A stretch of 53,211 bases of DNA from Planctomycetota bacterium (lineage in GTDB: Bacteria > Planctomycetota > Phycisphaerae > UBA1845 > UTPLA1), in the NCBI GenBank assembly GCA_016235815.1, contig JACRIM010000007.1, positions 1 to 53,211 of the forward strand, written 5' to 3'. The notes beneath the pieces were generated by a model. That model made no database searches, was not told the DNA's origin, and saw only the letters and a program-made list of their open reading frames with translations. Each line of letters begins with the position of its first letter. Positions within the stretch are counted from its first letter, which is position 1. Position numbers and translations under genes: made by a program. This document shows, piece by piece, positions 35,154-43,620 of this stretch.

Positions 35154-36017
35154 TCAGCCCTTGACCGCCCCCATGCTCAGGCCGCTGACGAATTGTTTCT
35201 GGGCCGTGAAGAAGAGCACGACGCAGGGGATCATGGTCACAATGCTGGCGGCCATGAGCAAGTGAGCCTCTCGGAAGTCGCCGTAGGTATTTTGAAATGA
35301 GTTTAATGCGACGGCGAGCGTCATCCGCTCCTCGGTTTGCAGGTAGATCAGCGGGCCGAGGAAATCATTCCATACCCCGATGAACGTGAAGATCGCGGTA
35401 ATGGCGATCACCGGTTTGCAGATCGGCATCATGATCTGCGCCCAAATGCGTAGGTGCCCGCAGCCGTCGATGCGCGCGGCTTCGATGAGTGCCTCGGGCA
35501 CTTGTGCGAAGAACTGCCGGAACATGAAGATGAAGAACGGAGTGCCGAAGAAGAGCGGGATGACCAACGGGGCGATGGTGTCGATCCAGCCGAACGAGCG
35601 GAACATGATGAACATCGGAATCATGGTCACTTGCGCGGGCAGCATCATCGTGGCGATCATGACGATGAACGTGCCTTCGCGACCGCGGAAGCGCAGCCGG
35701 GCGAAGGAATAACCGACGAGACTGCACGAGACGATTTGGCCGACCACGCACAGGGTGGTGATGATGATCGTGTTGGAAAGCGCGTCAAGGAAGCCGAACC
35801 AAGGGCGGCTGCCCATGCGTTTGAGTGCGTCGTAATAGTTGTGCCACTGCGGGTCGCGCGGAAGCCAATTAAACGTGCCGGCAGAACCGGAAACGGTGGC
35901 TTCAGCCGGAGTGGAGAGACTGGTCGTGAGCATCCACCAGAATGGGAAGATCATGCCGATGCTGCCGAGCAGTAGGCACGCGAGCGGCACCACCTTTTTC
36001 ACCGACCGCATCCTCAC
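35154..36017 (-). CDS. MalG-type sugar ABC transporter permease
   Basis: 287 residues; GTG 36017 overlapping the stop of the four-helix-bundle gene (GTGA); an ATG two codons later is an alternative. Six membrane helices, a periplasmic loop after helix 1 (TTSLSTPAEATVSGSAG), and the EAA loop IEAARIDGCGHLRIWAQIMM that docks the ATPase. It ends in GLSMGAVKG, typical for MalG homologues. It should pair with the MalF half of the fusion protein at 36598 for uptake of malto-oligosaccharides. No ATPase gene lies in the window. Confidence 0.92.
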   Translation of the reverse strand: MRMRSVKKVVPLACLLLGSIGMIFPFWWMLTTSLSTPAEATVSGSAGTFNWLPRDPQWHNYYDALKRMGSRPWFGFLDALSNTIIITTLCVVGQIVSCSLVGYSFARLRFRGREGTFIVMIATMMLPAQVTMIPMFIMFRSFGWIDTIAPLVIPLFFGTPFFIFMFRQFFAQVPEALIEAARIDGCGHLRIWAQIMMPICKPVIAITAIFTFIGVWNDFLGPLIYLQTEERMTLAVALNSFQNTYGDFREAHLLMAASIVTMIPCVVLFFTAQKQFVSGLSMGAVKG

Positions 36018-36472
36018 TTCGCACCTGCCTTTGTTCTTCGGGGATCGGGGGACCGGGGGATCGGGGGACCGGGTTGCCGTGCTCGAATCGTTGCCTTTGT
36101 GGATATGGAATCGAGTCTTGTTTCCAAGGATCGGATCATTGCCCGAAGCATTCGTTCAATTGATGCTACCCTTTTCTGGACGACGGCAAGTTCCTTGTCC
36201 CCTAAGTACCCAAGTGATTCCGCTAAGAGCAGTTGCGTTTCGATCTCGGCAACCGAGCCATTCGCAATCCAAAGGAATCGGATGTAATCACGTGTTCCCC
36301 CGCGGTTATAGCCCTCAGCGATGTTTGATGGGACCGACACGGCAGCTTTTCGCAATTGAGCGACCAATCCGAATCGTTCGTCGCTCGGAAACCGGCGAGT
36401 CAGTTGGTACACATCTTTGCATAATGTAAATGCCCACTGCCACACTTCAAGTTCACGATAGGTACTCAACAT
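36014..36472 (-). CDS. Four-helix-bundle protein (23S rRNA IVS-encoded / S23 family)
   Basis: 152 residues; ATG 36472 with AGGG 9 nt upstream. The core (residues 1-125) matches the S23/IVS family: YRELEVWQWAFTLCKDVYQL, FGLVAQLRKAAVSVPSNIAE (with the hallmark SNIAEG), DYIRFLWIANGSVAEIETQL and YLGDKELAVVQKRVASIERM. Family members are often encoded in intervening sequences of 23S rRNA and are related to the Avd accessory protein of diversity-generating retroelements. The last 25 residues are Pro-rich and come from the octamer array, so the family core is complete and has been extended. The stop overlaps malG, which couples their translation. Confidence 0.88.
   Translation of the reverse strand: MLSTYRELEVWQWAFTLCKDVYQLTRRFPSDERFGLVAQLRKAAVSVPSNIAEGYNRGGTRDYIRFLWIANGSVAEIETQLLLAESLGYLGDKELAVVQKRVASIERMLRAMIRSLETRLDSISTKATIRARQPGPPIPRSPDPRRTKAGAK
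36040..36073 (+). repeat. Left octamer array, GGGGAYCG x4.25
   Basis: GGGGATCG and GGGGACCG alternate (36040, 36048, 36056, 36064), followed by GG. Five G-runs separated by 3 nt give a G-quadruplex-capable plus strand. On the minus strand it encodes the PGPPIPRSPDPR tail of the four-helix-bundle protein. Confidence 0.95.
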
Positions 36473-36526
36473 GATTCTTTACCCTTCATACGCGCGGATT
36501 CATGTGTCGCTCCATACCTCACACCT

Positions 36527-36597
36527 GGTCCCCAGATCCCCAGATCCCCAGATCCCCTGATCCCCAGGTCCCCAGATCCCCAGATCCCCTGATCCCC
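36527..36597 (-). repeat. Right octamer array, GGGGAYCN x9
   Basis: Read on the plus strand the units are GRTCCCCA or GRTCCCCT, nine in a row. Two carry GGTC (at 36527 and 36567) and seven carry GATC. It is the inverted counterpart of the array at 36040, with A or T instead of G at the variable base. It is noncoding and forms the 5' leader side of the four-helix-bundle gene. Confidence 0.95.
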
Positions 36598-38970
36598 TTA
36601 CTTCAGCCCCTCATAGTAAACGAAGCGTTTCGTGCCCTTCATGACAGCGAGCGTCAGCGCAAGAATGATCAACAAAAGGAGCCACGCCATCGCCGACGAA
36701 TAGCCCATCTCGTGAAAGTCGAATGCTTGGTTGTACAAATACACGACATAGAACCGCGTCGCATGTCCCGGGCCGCCGCCGGTCATCACGTACGCCTGCG
36801 TGAACACCTGAAACGACCCGATGATCGCCATGATGAAATTGAAAAATAGCACCGGGCTGAGCATCGGCAGCGTCACGTTCCGGAATCGCTTCCAACCAAG
36901 CGCGCCGTCGATGGCCGCGGCCTCGTACAAGTCTTTGGGGATTCCCTTCAGACCCGCAAGGTAGATCATCATCGTGCCGCCGATGGCCCAGAGGTTGATG
37001 AACGCGAAGGCCGGCACGCCCCATGTCTCCGCGTCCTTCTCGAAACACGCGGGCATATGCAGCGCGGCCGGCAGAAGCGGATCGACGATCGCCTTGATCA
37101 GGCCGTGCTCGTGGTGGAACACCCACTTCCACATCACCGCCATGCCCACGCCCGCGAGCACGCCGGGCAGATACCAGATCGAGCGAAACACCCCCATCCA
37201 CCGGCTCTCGCGGTTGAGAAGCATCGCTGCGATGAGTGCTGCGACCTGGCCTGTTGGCACCGTGAGGATCGCGTACCACGTCGTCGCCTTCAGGGCGCGA
37301 TAGAACGTCGCATCTTTTGTAAAGAGCGAGCGGAAATTGTCCCAGCCGACAAACTGGGCGTGATCGAGCGTTGTTAGGGAACTCCACCGGCAGAATGAGA
37401 GCACCAGCGACAGAAACACCGGAAACGCCGTGAACGCCATGAAGCCGATGACCCACGGCGAGATCATGCCCATGCCCGCGACTTCCTCGGCCAACTCGCC
37501 GCCGCGCGGTCGGCCGCGCCACCAGACGAATGCGGCAATTCCGGCCATCGCCGCAAGCGGCAGCATCGTCATGGTGACGACGCGCCCCCACGGCACGATG
37601 CGGTCGGCGCTGGCCACATCTTCGCGCCGCGCATTCTCCGTCCACTCGCGCTCCAGCCGATCCAGCGCGGGGGCGATCGGCCGGTTTAGTTTGAATATCT
37701 CTTCGCAGGCCACGCGAAGCTGCTGTTGAAACTCAGGGTCGGGCGGGAAGTCGGTCGGCTCGGCGTTTTCCGCAGCCGTGAGAAAGACGCCGGCGTTCTT
37801 TGGCCGCTTGGTTCGCTCGGCCTCCACCGCCGCCTCAGCCACCTTGCGCAACACTGGGATCGCCAGCCCCGCGTCGGCCATCAGCGCCTGACCCTTCGCG
37901 CTGGTCAGATACTTCACGAATCGCCACGACTCGTTTTTGTGTTGGCCCGCTTCGGCGATGCCCCATGCGACGGTGAAGACGCCGTTTTTCTTTGGCAGGC
38001 CGGGAACATGCGGCAGCGGCGCGAGGTCCCAGTCGAAGCCTTCGATCTGTTGGAAGATCGGCGCCTTCCAGCGGCCATAAGGCCCGGTCATGCCGACGTT
38101 GCCCGCGAGGAATGGCTCCTGCATGGTTTCAAGCTGCGTCTTCGCGGAGACGAGCGTGCGCGTTTCGTTGTGGTACCAGCCTTGCAGCTTGGTCATCGCC
38201 GCGACGAGCGTGGGATCGGTGAAGTGATAGGGCCGCGTCCAGCCGGGCGACGCAAAGTCGACGCCGTGCGTCCAGAGGTAGATGCGAACCATCTGCTCCC
38301 AACTGACAAAGTCCGCGCCGTAGCAACCGGGCTGCTTTCCAATGGCCCGCGCCGCGGTGATGAATTCATCCCACGTCCAACCGGTGGGCGATGGTTCGGG
38401 TACGCCCGCCTTCTTGAACAGGTCCTTGTTGTAATAGAAGCCCACGGTGGTGAAATCCTTGGGCAGTCCGACGAGCTTGCCCTTGCCGATCTCACCAGTG
38501 TCGCCGTTGACGCGGAAGCACTTGATGACCGCCGGGAAAAAGTCGTCGAGCTGAATCGTCGCCTCGCCGCGGGCCTTGTCCGCCGCGATGAACTGCTCCA
38601 CATCGGCGAGCAGGTTCTTCTGCGCGAGGTCGGAGACGTTTTCCAGACCGAGATAGAACACATCCGGCGGATCGCCCGCTGCGAACATCGTCTGAAGCTT
38701 TGTTCGCACGGCCGCCGCCTGGCCGAGGTTCATGCGGACGATCTTGATGTCCTTATTTTCCGGCTGGCGCTCGAAGTCTTCCGCGAGCCGGCGAACGATG
38801 TCGTCCTCGGCCTTGTCGCCCCAGTGCAGCACGCGAATCGGCGTGCGGCCGTCGGCGTCGCTCTTTTTTGTCAGAAATCGATAGCCCTGCCAACCGAATG
38901 CCCAGACCACAAGCATGACCGCGGCAACGGCCACCGCCGCCCGTGCCCCCCGGCCGATCTGTTGCAGCAT
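36598..38970 (-). CDS. MalE-MalF fusion: tethered sugar-binding protein plus ABC permease
   Basis: 790 residues from ATG 38970; a TTG at 39027 would add 19 residues and overlap the upstream gene. Order: a membrane helix (about 11-31), a family-1 extracellular solute-binding domain (about 43-440; TPIRVLHWGDKAEDDIVRRL, DPPDVFYLGLENVSDLAQ and VGFYYNKDLFKKAGVPEP), a second helix (about 462-482) and a MalF-type permease (about 500-790). The permease carries the EAA loop YEAAAIDGALGWKRFRNVTL. The binding protein is thus tied to the transporter instead of diffusing in the periplasm. The stop codon touches the octamer array of the inserted element. Confidence 0.9.
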   Translation of the reverse strand: MLQQIGRGARAAVAVAAVMLVVWAFGWQGYRFLTKKSDADGRTPIRVLHWGDKAEDDIVRRLAEDFERQPENKDIKIVRMNLGQAAAVRTKLQTMFAAGDPPDVFYLGLENVSDLAQKNLLADVEQFIAADKARGEATIQLDDFFPAVIKCFRVNGDTGEIGKGKLVGLPKDFTTVGFYYNKDLFKKAGVPEPSPTGWTWDEFITAARAIGKQPGCYGADFVSWEQMVRIYLWTHGVDFASPGWTRPYHFTDPTLVAAMTKLQGWYHNETRTLVSAKTQLETMQEPFLAGNVGMTGPYGRWKAPIFQQIEGFDWDLAPLPHVPGLPKKNGVFTVAWGIAEAGQHKNESWRFVKYLTSAKGQALMADAGLAIPVLRKVAEAAVEAERTKRPKNAGVFLTAAENAEPTDFPPDPEFQQQLRVACEEIFKLNRPIAPALDRLEREWTENARREDVASADRIVPWGRVVTMTMLPLAAMAGIAAFVWWRGRPRGGELAEEVAGMGMISPWVIGFMAFTAFPVFLSLVLSFCRWSSLTTLDHAQFVGWDNFRSLFTKDATFYRALKATTWYAILTVPTGQVAALIAAMLLNRESRWMGVFRSIWYLPGVLAGVGMAVMWKWVFHHEHGLIKAIVDPLLPAALHMPACFEKDAETWGVPAFAFINLWAIGGTMMIYLAGLKGIPKDLYEAAAIDGALGWKRFRNVTLPMLSPVLFFNFIMAIIGSFQVFTQAYVMTGGGPGHATRFYVVYLYNQAFDFHEMGYSSAMAWLLLLIILALTLAVMKGTKRFVYYEGLK

Positions 38971-38989
38971 TCGTTCCAATGGAGGTGTC

Positions 38990-41900
38990 TCACGACTTAA
39001 CGAAGATGGCCGCCGTTCGCGGCTCAATCATGCTTCCATGCAGTCGGCCGTTTTCCACGTTGAGAGTCGGTTTGTGCTTACCCGTCGGCCGAACAACCGC
39101 GCGCGATGCCGCGTCCTTTGCGTCAACCACTTCATACACCTTGGGGTCGTCGGCGCGATCGACATGCGTCCCTTCAGGCCACGGCGACGGCAGGTCGAGC
39201 CGGTGCGGTTTGTCGCTGTTGTTGAAGACAACGACCACGCGCTCGCTGCCAAGCGAGCGGCAGAATGCAAACACGGCATGATCGTCGCGGGCGATGATTG
39301 GTTCGAACGAGCCGAGTTGCAGCGCGGGGAACGTGTTGCGAATCGCAATGAGTCGCTGGTGATACTCAAACAGGCCCGGCTCGATCCGCTCGTCCGGATC
39401 GTCGTAGGGCATCAGGTCTTCCCACCACATCGGCTTGCGATCGGATGGATCATCCGCGCCATACATGCCAACCTCATCGCCGTAGTAGATCATCGGCGCG
39501 CCGAGAAACGTCATCTGAAAGGCGACCATGGCCTTCAGCTTGTGGTAGCACTCGCTCGTCGGCCGGGCGACGACATAGTTCGGGCCGTTGTCCTGCTGGC
39601 GGTTGGCCTTGTCGTATTCGAGGTCGGGGTTCATGAACATCGACGCGACACGGTCGGTGTCGTGGCTGCAGTAGAGATTCTGCAGAACATAGTTCACCTG
39701 CGGTGCGTACCAGTCGAGATTGCGCTGCAGTTCCGCCTGGAACTCGCTTGGCTTGCTCACCTTCTTCTGATTCACAAAAAACCGCTGCGCCGCCCGGGCG
39801 AAGGGATAGTTCATCACGGCGTCAAAGGTCTGCCCGTCGAGCCACGACTTCGACTCTTCCCAAATCTCCGCAACGATGTACCCATTGGGATTAATCGACT
39901 TCACCAGCTTGCGCCAATCACGCCAGAAATTCGCGTTGATGTCGGCCGCGACGTCGAGCCGCCAACCGTCGATGCCGTCGGAAGGGTCGCCGTCGCCGTT
40001 CGGGTCCATCCATCGGCGCGTAACAGCGAAGAGATGCTCGCGCACAGGCACGGCCAATCCCAGCGCGTCGTCGTGTTTCAATCGCGGCAGCGAACCATCG
40101 TCCTTATCCCATGCCTTGTAGTGAAACGGCTTGAAGCTGGTGATATCGAACCAGCCGACGTACTCCGACTTCTCGCCGTTCTTCATCACATCCTTAAAGG
40201 CCCAGAAGTCGCGGCCGACGTGGTTGAAGACGCCGTCGAGGACGACCTTGAAGCCCTGTCGGTGCGCCTCTTTCACGAAGTCGAGAAAAATCTTGTCGGT
40301 CTCCGACCACTGCCACGTCTTGGGGTCCGTCGTCTCGCCTTTGACCTTCTTGAGACTGCCCTTCACGCCAAAGTAATCGTCGATGTGCCGATAGTCCGAT
40401 GCGTCGTACTTGTGCATGGACTCGGCGAGAAACATCGGGTTGAAGTAAATCGCGGTGATGCCGAGCTTTTGCAGATACGGCAGCTTCTCCTTCACCCCCT
40501 GAATATCGCCGCCATAGCGCCGGTCAAAAATGAAATCCCAAAAGTCCCCGGACTCGACGTAGGTCTTTCCCTCAGTGCCTTTGTGCCTCTGTGCCTTCGT
40601 GCCTTCAGCCGACCCCTTATACGGCTTGTACCACTCATGCCTCCACGGCACCGTTGTCGGCGGGTCGTTCGATGCGTCGCCGTTGCGGAATCGCTCGGGG
40701 AAAATCTGATACCACACGGCTCGCTTGGCCCAGTCTGGTGTTTCGAACGACATGCGGGTGTCCGGTGCAAAGGGTCGTGGTAACAGCGCGATCTTCTCAT
40801 TCGCGGCGAAAGAGTGTGGCCCGTCGGCGTCGAGGATGCAATGCTCCTTGCCGTCCTCGATCAGAAAGGTATACAGGATTGGCCATCGTTCGGGCAAACA
40901 TATCGTCGACCAATAGTCGAAACCATCATGCGAGAGCACCTTTGACAGTGGGATCGGCTCACCCCGAGTGCTCTGGTCATCGTTGAAGAACTGTGCAGAC
41001 ACGGCCTTCGCATCGTCCGCCAGCGTTCGCATGCGAAACGAGATCTGCTTATAGCCAATGCTGGCGAAGTATCCGGGGTCCATCGGTTCATGCTTGACGG
41101 CGTTTTCATTCACGTCGTCGAGTTTCGCCGTACCCAGTACCGACGGATCGACGCCAACACGAAATCCGCTGTTGAATCCTCCCTTGCCATCCGACTCGCG
41201 ATACTTGGGATCGGCGCCCGGGTCTTCGAGTGCAATACAACCGTTAACAAGAAACTTGTAGTGGTAAAGGCCATCTGGAATCTCGATAAATCGTTTGAAC
41301 GTCACCGGCGGCCCAACCGCCCAAAGCTCACAGTCTCCCGCCCTCCAGTTATTGAAATCTCCCACGACCTCGACTCGCTCAACCGTAATTCCTTTGAGCG
41401 ACTCGGCGAATCGCGCGGGTGTGAATTCGAATTGCCTCCAGGACTTTGACAGAGTCAATCCCCGGCGATGCATGTCGAGTACCACAAGGTAGTCGGTCTT
41501 GGCTTCGACTTTCGTCTTCAGTGGGCCAATGGACAGTATTCCATTGGAAGGTTTGAGCTGGGAGCTGAAATCGAGCTTGATGTCATCAGATTTTTCGGAA
41601 CGGTAGATTGCTCCAAAGAGATTATTCGCCAATGGCGCCATTTCGATCTGAATTGGTTTTCCGTATGGTGCTGGTACCTCATCGCGAATTACAAAGCCAT
41701 TACCGATTGGGAGATGTTGTCTCTTTTCCCTCCAGGCGGTTTGTTGACCATCGTCAACCGTCAACTCAATTCGGTAATCCAACGACATCGGAATGTCGAC
41801 GATGACGGGTTCAGGAGTGCCTTCCTTTTTTGTGACGAATTCCTTGTCAAAAGGCGGATACGTTTGCGAGCTGATTCGCCACTTATACGATTTGATCGGA

Positions 41901-42385
41901 CCTGCAGCTCCCGCCAATGACAACGATGCGTCCAAAGTAATCCGTGGCGACCATGAGTTAAGCACACGGATGATCGGAATCGGCCGGTCGCTTGCTCGAG
42001 GTTCTAGTCGGAACTGTTTGCGATCAAGTTCGAGACATATCGCGAACGTTCCTGACTGCTTGACCAGTAATTCAATATCCCGCCCCGGCTGTCCCAGCTT
42101 CCCATCGTCGCCCATGCCCAAATGCTTTGACCACGAACCATCAAACACAAACTTGAATTCATATTTCCCGCACGGCCAGAAGCGCACCAACTCATAGTGG
42201 TCGTCGACCTTCGTCAGGCGATAGTCATCATTGTTCGTGGACCAGTTGTTGAACGTCCCCGCCATCCGAATGACCGGTTCATTCGCGCGCACCGCGCCGC
42301 CGAATGCGAGTGCAACAAGAAAGGCACAGAAGCCCGGGACGGTCGAGCGAATCGCCGCGTGTTGAACGGTTGGTTTTTTGAACAT
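38990..42385 (-). CDS. Periplasmic GH13 enzyme (neopullulanase/cyclomaltodextrinase-like)
   Basis: 1131 residues; ATG 42385. A signal peptide (FCAFLVALAFGGAVRA) is followed by an N-terminal starch-binding-like beta domain (MAGTFNNWSTNNDDYRLTKV). A second one lies about residue 350 (VEVVGDFNNWRAGDCELW). The GH13 barrel starts at RAVWYQIFPERF (about residue 560). Catalytic motifs are GWRLDVAADIN (nucleophile Asp near 808), IVAEIWEES (acid/base Glu near 838) and SHDTDR (near 907). It should cut alpha-glucans in the periplasm to supply the MalEFG importer. A stretch near residues 593-605 (EGTKAQRHKGTEG) comes from octamer repeat DNA. Confidence 0.9.
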   Translation of the reverse strand: MFKKPTVQHAAIRSTVPGFCAFLVALAFGGAVRANEPVIRMAGTFNNWSTNNDDYRLTKVDDHYELVRFWPCGKYEFKFVFDGSWSKHLGMGDDGKLGQPGRDIELLVKQSGTFAICLELDRKQFRLEPRASDRPIPIIRVLNSWSPRITLDASLSLAGAAGPIKSYKWRISSQTYPPFDKEFVTKKEGTPEPVIVDIPMSLDYRIELTVDDGQQTAWREKRQHLPIGNGFVIRDEVPAPYGKPIQIEMAPLANNLFGAIYRSEKSDDIKLDFSSQLKPSNGILSIGPLKTKVEAKTDYLVVLDMHRRGLTLSKSWRQFEFTPARFAESLKGITVERVEVVGDFNNWRAGDCELWAVGPPVTFKRFIEIPDGLYHYKFLVNGCIALEDPGADPKYRESDGKGGFNSGFRVGVDPSVLGTAKLDDVNENAVKHEPMDPGYFASIGYKQISFRMRTLADDAKAVSAQFFNDDQSTRGEPIPLSKVLSHDGFDYWSTICLPERWPILYTFLIEDGKEHCILDADGPHSFAANEKIALLPRPFAPDTRMSFETPDWAKRAVWYQIFPERFRNGDASNDPPTTVPWRHEWYKPYKGSAEGTKAQRHKGTEGKTYVESGDFWDFIFDRRYGGDIQGVKEKLPYLQKLGITAIYFNPMFLAESMHKYDASDYRHIDDYFGVKGSLKKVKGETTDPKTWQWSETDKIFLDFVKEAHRQGFKVVLDGVFNHVGRDFWAFKDVMKNGEKSEYVGWFDITSFKPFHYKAWDKDDGSLPRLKHDDALGLAVPVREHLFAVTRRWMDPNGDGDPSDGIDGWRLDVAADINANFWRDWRKLVKSINPNGYIVAEIWEESKSWLDGQTFDAVMNYPFARAAQRFFVNQKKVSKPSEFQAELQRNLDWYAPQVNYVLQNLYCSHDTDRVASMFMNPDLEYDKANRQQDNGPNYVVARPTSECYHKLKAMVAFQMTFLGAPMIYYGDEVGMYGADDPSDRKPMWWEDLMPYDDPDERIEPGLFEYHQRLIAIRNTFPALQLGSFEPIIARDDHAVFAFCRSLGSERVVVVFNNSDKPHRLDLPSPWPEGTHVDRADDPKVYEVVDAKDAASRAVVRPTGKHKPTLNVENGRLHGSMIEPRTAAIFVKS
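40575..40606 (-). repeat. Octamer array GTGCCTYN x4 inside the GH13 gene
   Basis: Plus-strand units are GTGCCTTT, GTGCCTCT, GTGCCTTC and GTGCCTTC. They belong to the same octamer family as the inverted element at 19633. On the coding strand they give GTKAQRHKGTEG, a polar loop between the start of the barrel (HEWYKPYKGS) and the conserved block SGDFWDFIFDRRYGGD. Confidence 0.9.
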
Positions 42386-42397
42386 GTTCTGTATATG

Positions 42398-42411
42398 CTA
42401 AAACGTTTTAC
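42398..42411 (-). promoter_or_regulatory. LacI-type operator upstream of the GH13-malEFG operon
   Basis: CTAAAACGTTTTAC is a 12-bp perfect palindrome (TAAAACGTTTTA) in the 71-nt gap after the LacI stop and 13 nt before the GH13 start codon. No good -35/-10 pair with the spacing seen at the other sites was found here, so the promoter position is unclear. Confidence 0.75.
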
Positions 42412-42456
42412 TTCGGCCGCAAGTATGCAATCACGACGCCGACAAAACGCCGACCA

Positions 42457-43491
42457 TCACGCCGGCTTCGGCGGGCTGGCCGACTTGCGGATCGTCATAT
42501 TCACCGGGTGGATCTCTTCGACGATATCCACGCGACCTTTGATCAGGTCCATCAGCCGCTCGCAGGCCCGCTTGCCGAGTTCGTAGATCGGCGTGTGTAC
42601 GGTGGTGAGCGGCGGATCGCAGTAACCCGCCTGGTGCATGTCATCGCAGCCGACGACCGAGACGTCTTCGGGCACGCGAAAGCCCGCATCCTTCAAACCC
42701 GTGATCGCACCGATGGCCATCTTGTCATTGCCCGCGAGGATCGCCGTCACACCGGGGTTGCGTTTCATCATGCGCTTCGCTGCCGCCTCGCCGCCTTCTT
42801 CGGTGTAGAGCCCGTCTTCGACGAGCGATGCCGGCAATTTCACGCCCGCGTCGCGCAGGGCCTCTTCGAAACCATGCTGCAAATCAAGGCTCGTCTGCAC
42901 CTCTTGCGCTCCATGAATGAGGCCCATGCGCCGATGGCCGAGATCAAGCAGGTATTCACCCGCCATGCGCCCCGCGGCCTTGTAATCACAGCAAACGTGG
43001 TTGAGCTTGAAGGAAGGGAGGTAGTTGTTCACGACGACGACGGCCCGCCCTGCACCGGCAAACTCTTTCAGATAGACGTCTTTGTTGGTCACGCCGCAAC
43101 AGAGAATGCCGTCGACGAAGTGGCGATCAAATAATTCCTGGTGCTGATTGGACTTAATAAACTCCGGCCGCGCGACTTCGAGCAAAATCTTGTACCCCAC
43201 TTCACTGGCGTGATCGTGGATGGCGCTGATGAGTTCGCCGAAGTAGGCGTCGGCGAAGGCATGGCGCAACTGCGGAACGAGGATGGCGATCAGCCCGGAT
43301 TTTTGCGACTGCAGCCCCTGGGCCAGCCGGTTGGGGCGATAGCCAAGCCGGTCAACGGCCTTCAGGACGCGTTCCCGGGTGGCCGGGCTGATCCGGTGGT
43401 CCCGGTCGTTGAGGACGAGGGAGACCGTGGTGAGGGAGGCCCCGCTTTCGCGAGCTACGTCCTTGATGCTAATTGTCTTACGTTTGGCCAC
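42457..43491 (-). CDS. LacI-family transcriptional regulator
   Basis: 344 residues; GTG 43491. An N-terminal helix-turn-helix with ISIKDVARESGASLTTVSLV and the hinge helix region (RLGYRPNRLAQGLQS) is followed by a periplasmic-binding-protein-like ligand domain (SGLIAILVPQLRHAFADAYF, ILAGNDKMAIGAITGLKDAG and VVGCDDMHQAGYCDPPLTTV). It lies beside the GH13-mal genes, and palindromes of LacI type occur at four genes of the locus. It is therefore the likely local repressor, released by a maltose-type sugar. One site lies in its own upstream region, so autoregulation is possible. Confidence 0.92.
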   Translation of the reverse strand: MAKRKTISIKDVARESGASLTTVSLVLNDRDHRISPATRERVLKAVDRLGYRPNRLAQGLQSQKSGLIAILVPQLRHAFADAYFGELISAIHDHASEVGYKILLEVARPEFIKSNQHQELFDRHFVDGILCCGVTNKDVYLKEFAGAGRAVVVVNNYLPSFKLNHVCCDYKAAGRMAGEYLLDLGHRRMGLIHGAQEVQTSLDLQHGFEEALRDAGVKLPASLVEDGLYTEEGGEAAAKRMMKRNPGVTAILAGNDKMAIGAITGLKDAGFRVPEDVSVVGCDDMHQAGYCDPPLTTVHTPIYELGKRACERLMDLIKGRVDIVEEIHPVNMTIRKSASPPKPA

Positions 43492-43620
43492 GTCCAGCGG
43501 TTACCCTGTAAATTTCACAAACCCGGTCCCGATCCGGGGGTAGAATAGGCATCTTACTCGCGGGTTCGGTTTGGAGTGATTGGCCGTTCAGAATTCGTCA
43601 AAAATGGGCTGGCAAATGAC

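Larger units (their letters stand above)
36040..36597 (-). mobile_element. Putative IVS-like element: inverted octamer arrays around a four-helix-bundle gene
   Basis: The unit is 558 bp. Its left end is four and a quarter units of GGGGAYCG (36040-36073), and its right end is nine units of GRTCCCCN (36527-36597), the inverse of the same octamer. Between them lies an S23/IVS-type gene. The right end adjoins the TAA of the malEF gene exactly (36598-36600). The left end is 22 nt from the GTG of malG. Removal would restore a normal compact malEF-malG junction. No target-site duplication could be established. That it moves is an inference. Confidence 0.6.

Noticed and set aside
36014-36472. Diversity-generating retroelement
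   Set aside because: The four-helix-bundle protein resembles Avd-type proteins, but no reverse transcriptase, template repeat or variable repeat is present in the window.
38915-40783. 622-codon plus-strand frame
   Set aside because: It is antisense to the GH13 and MalE-MalF genes, whose motifs are clear, and is low-complexity as expected for GC-rich shadow frames.
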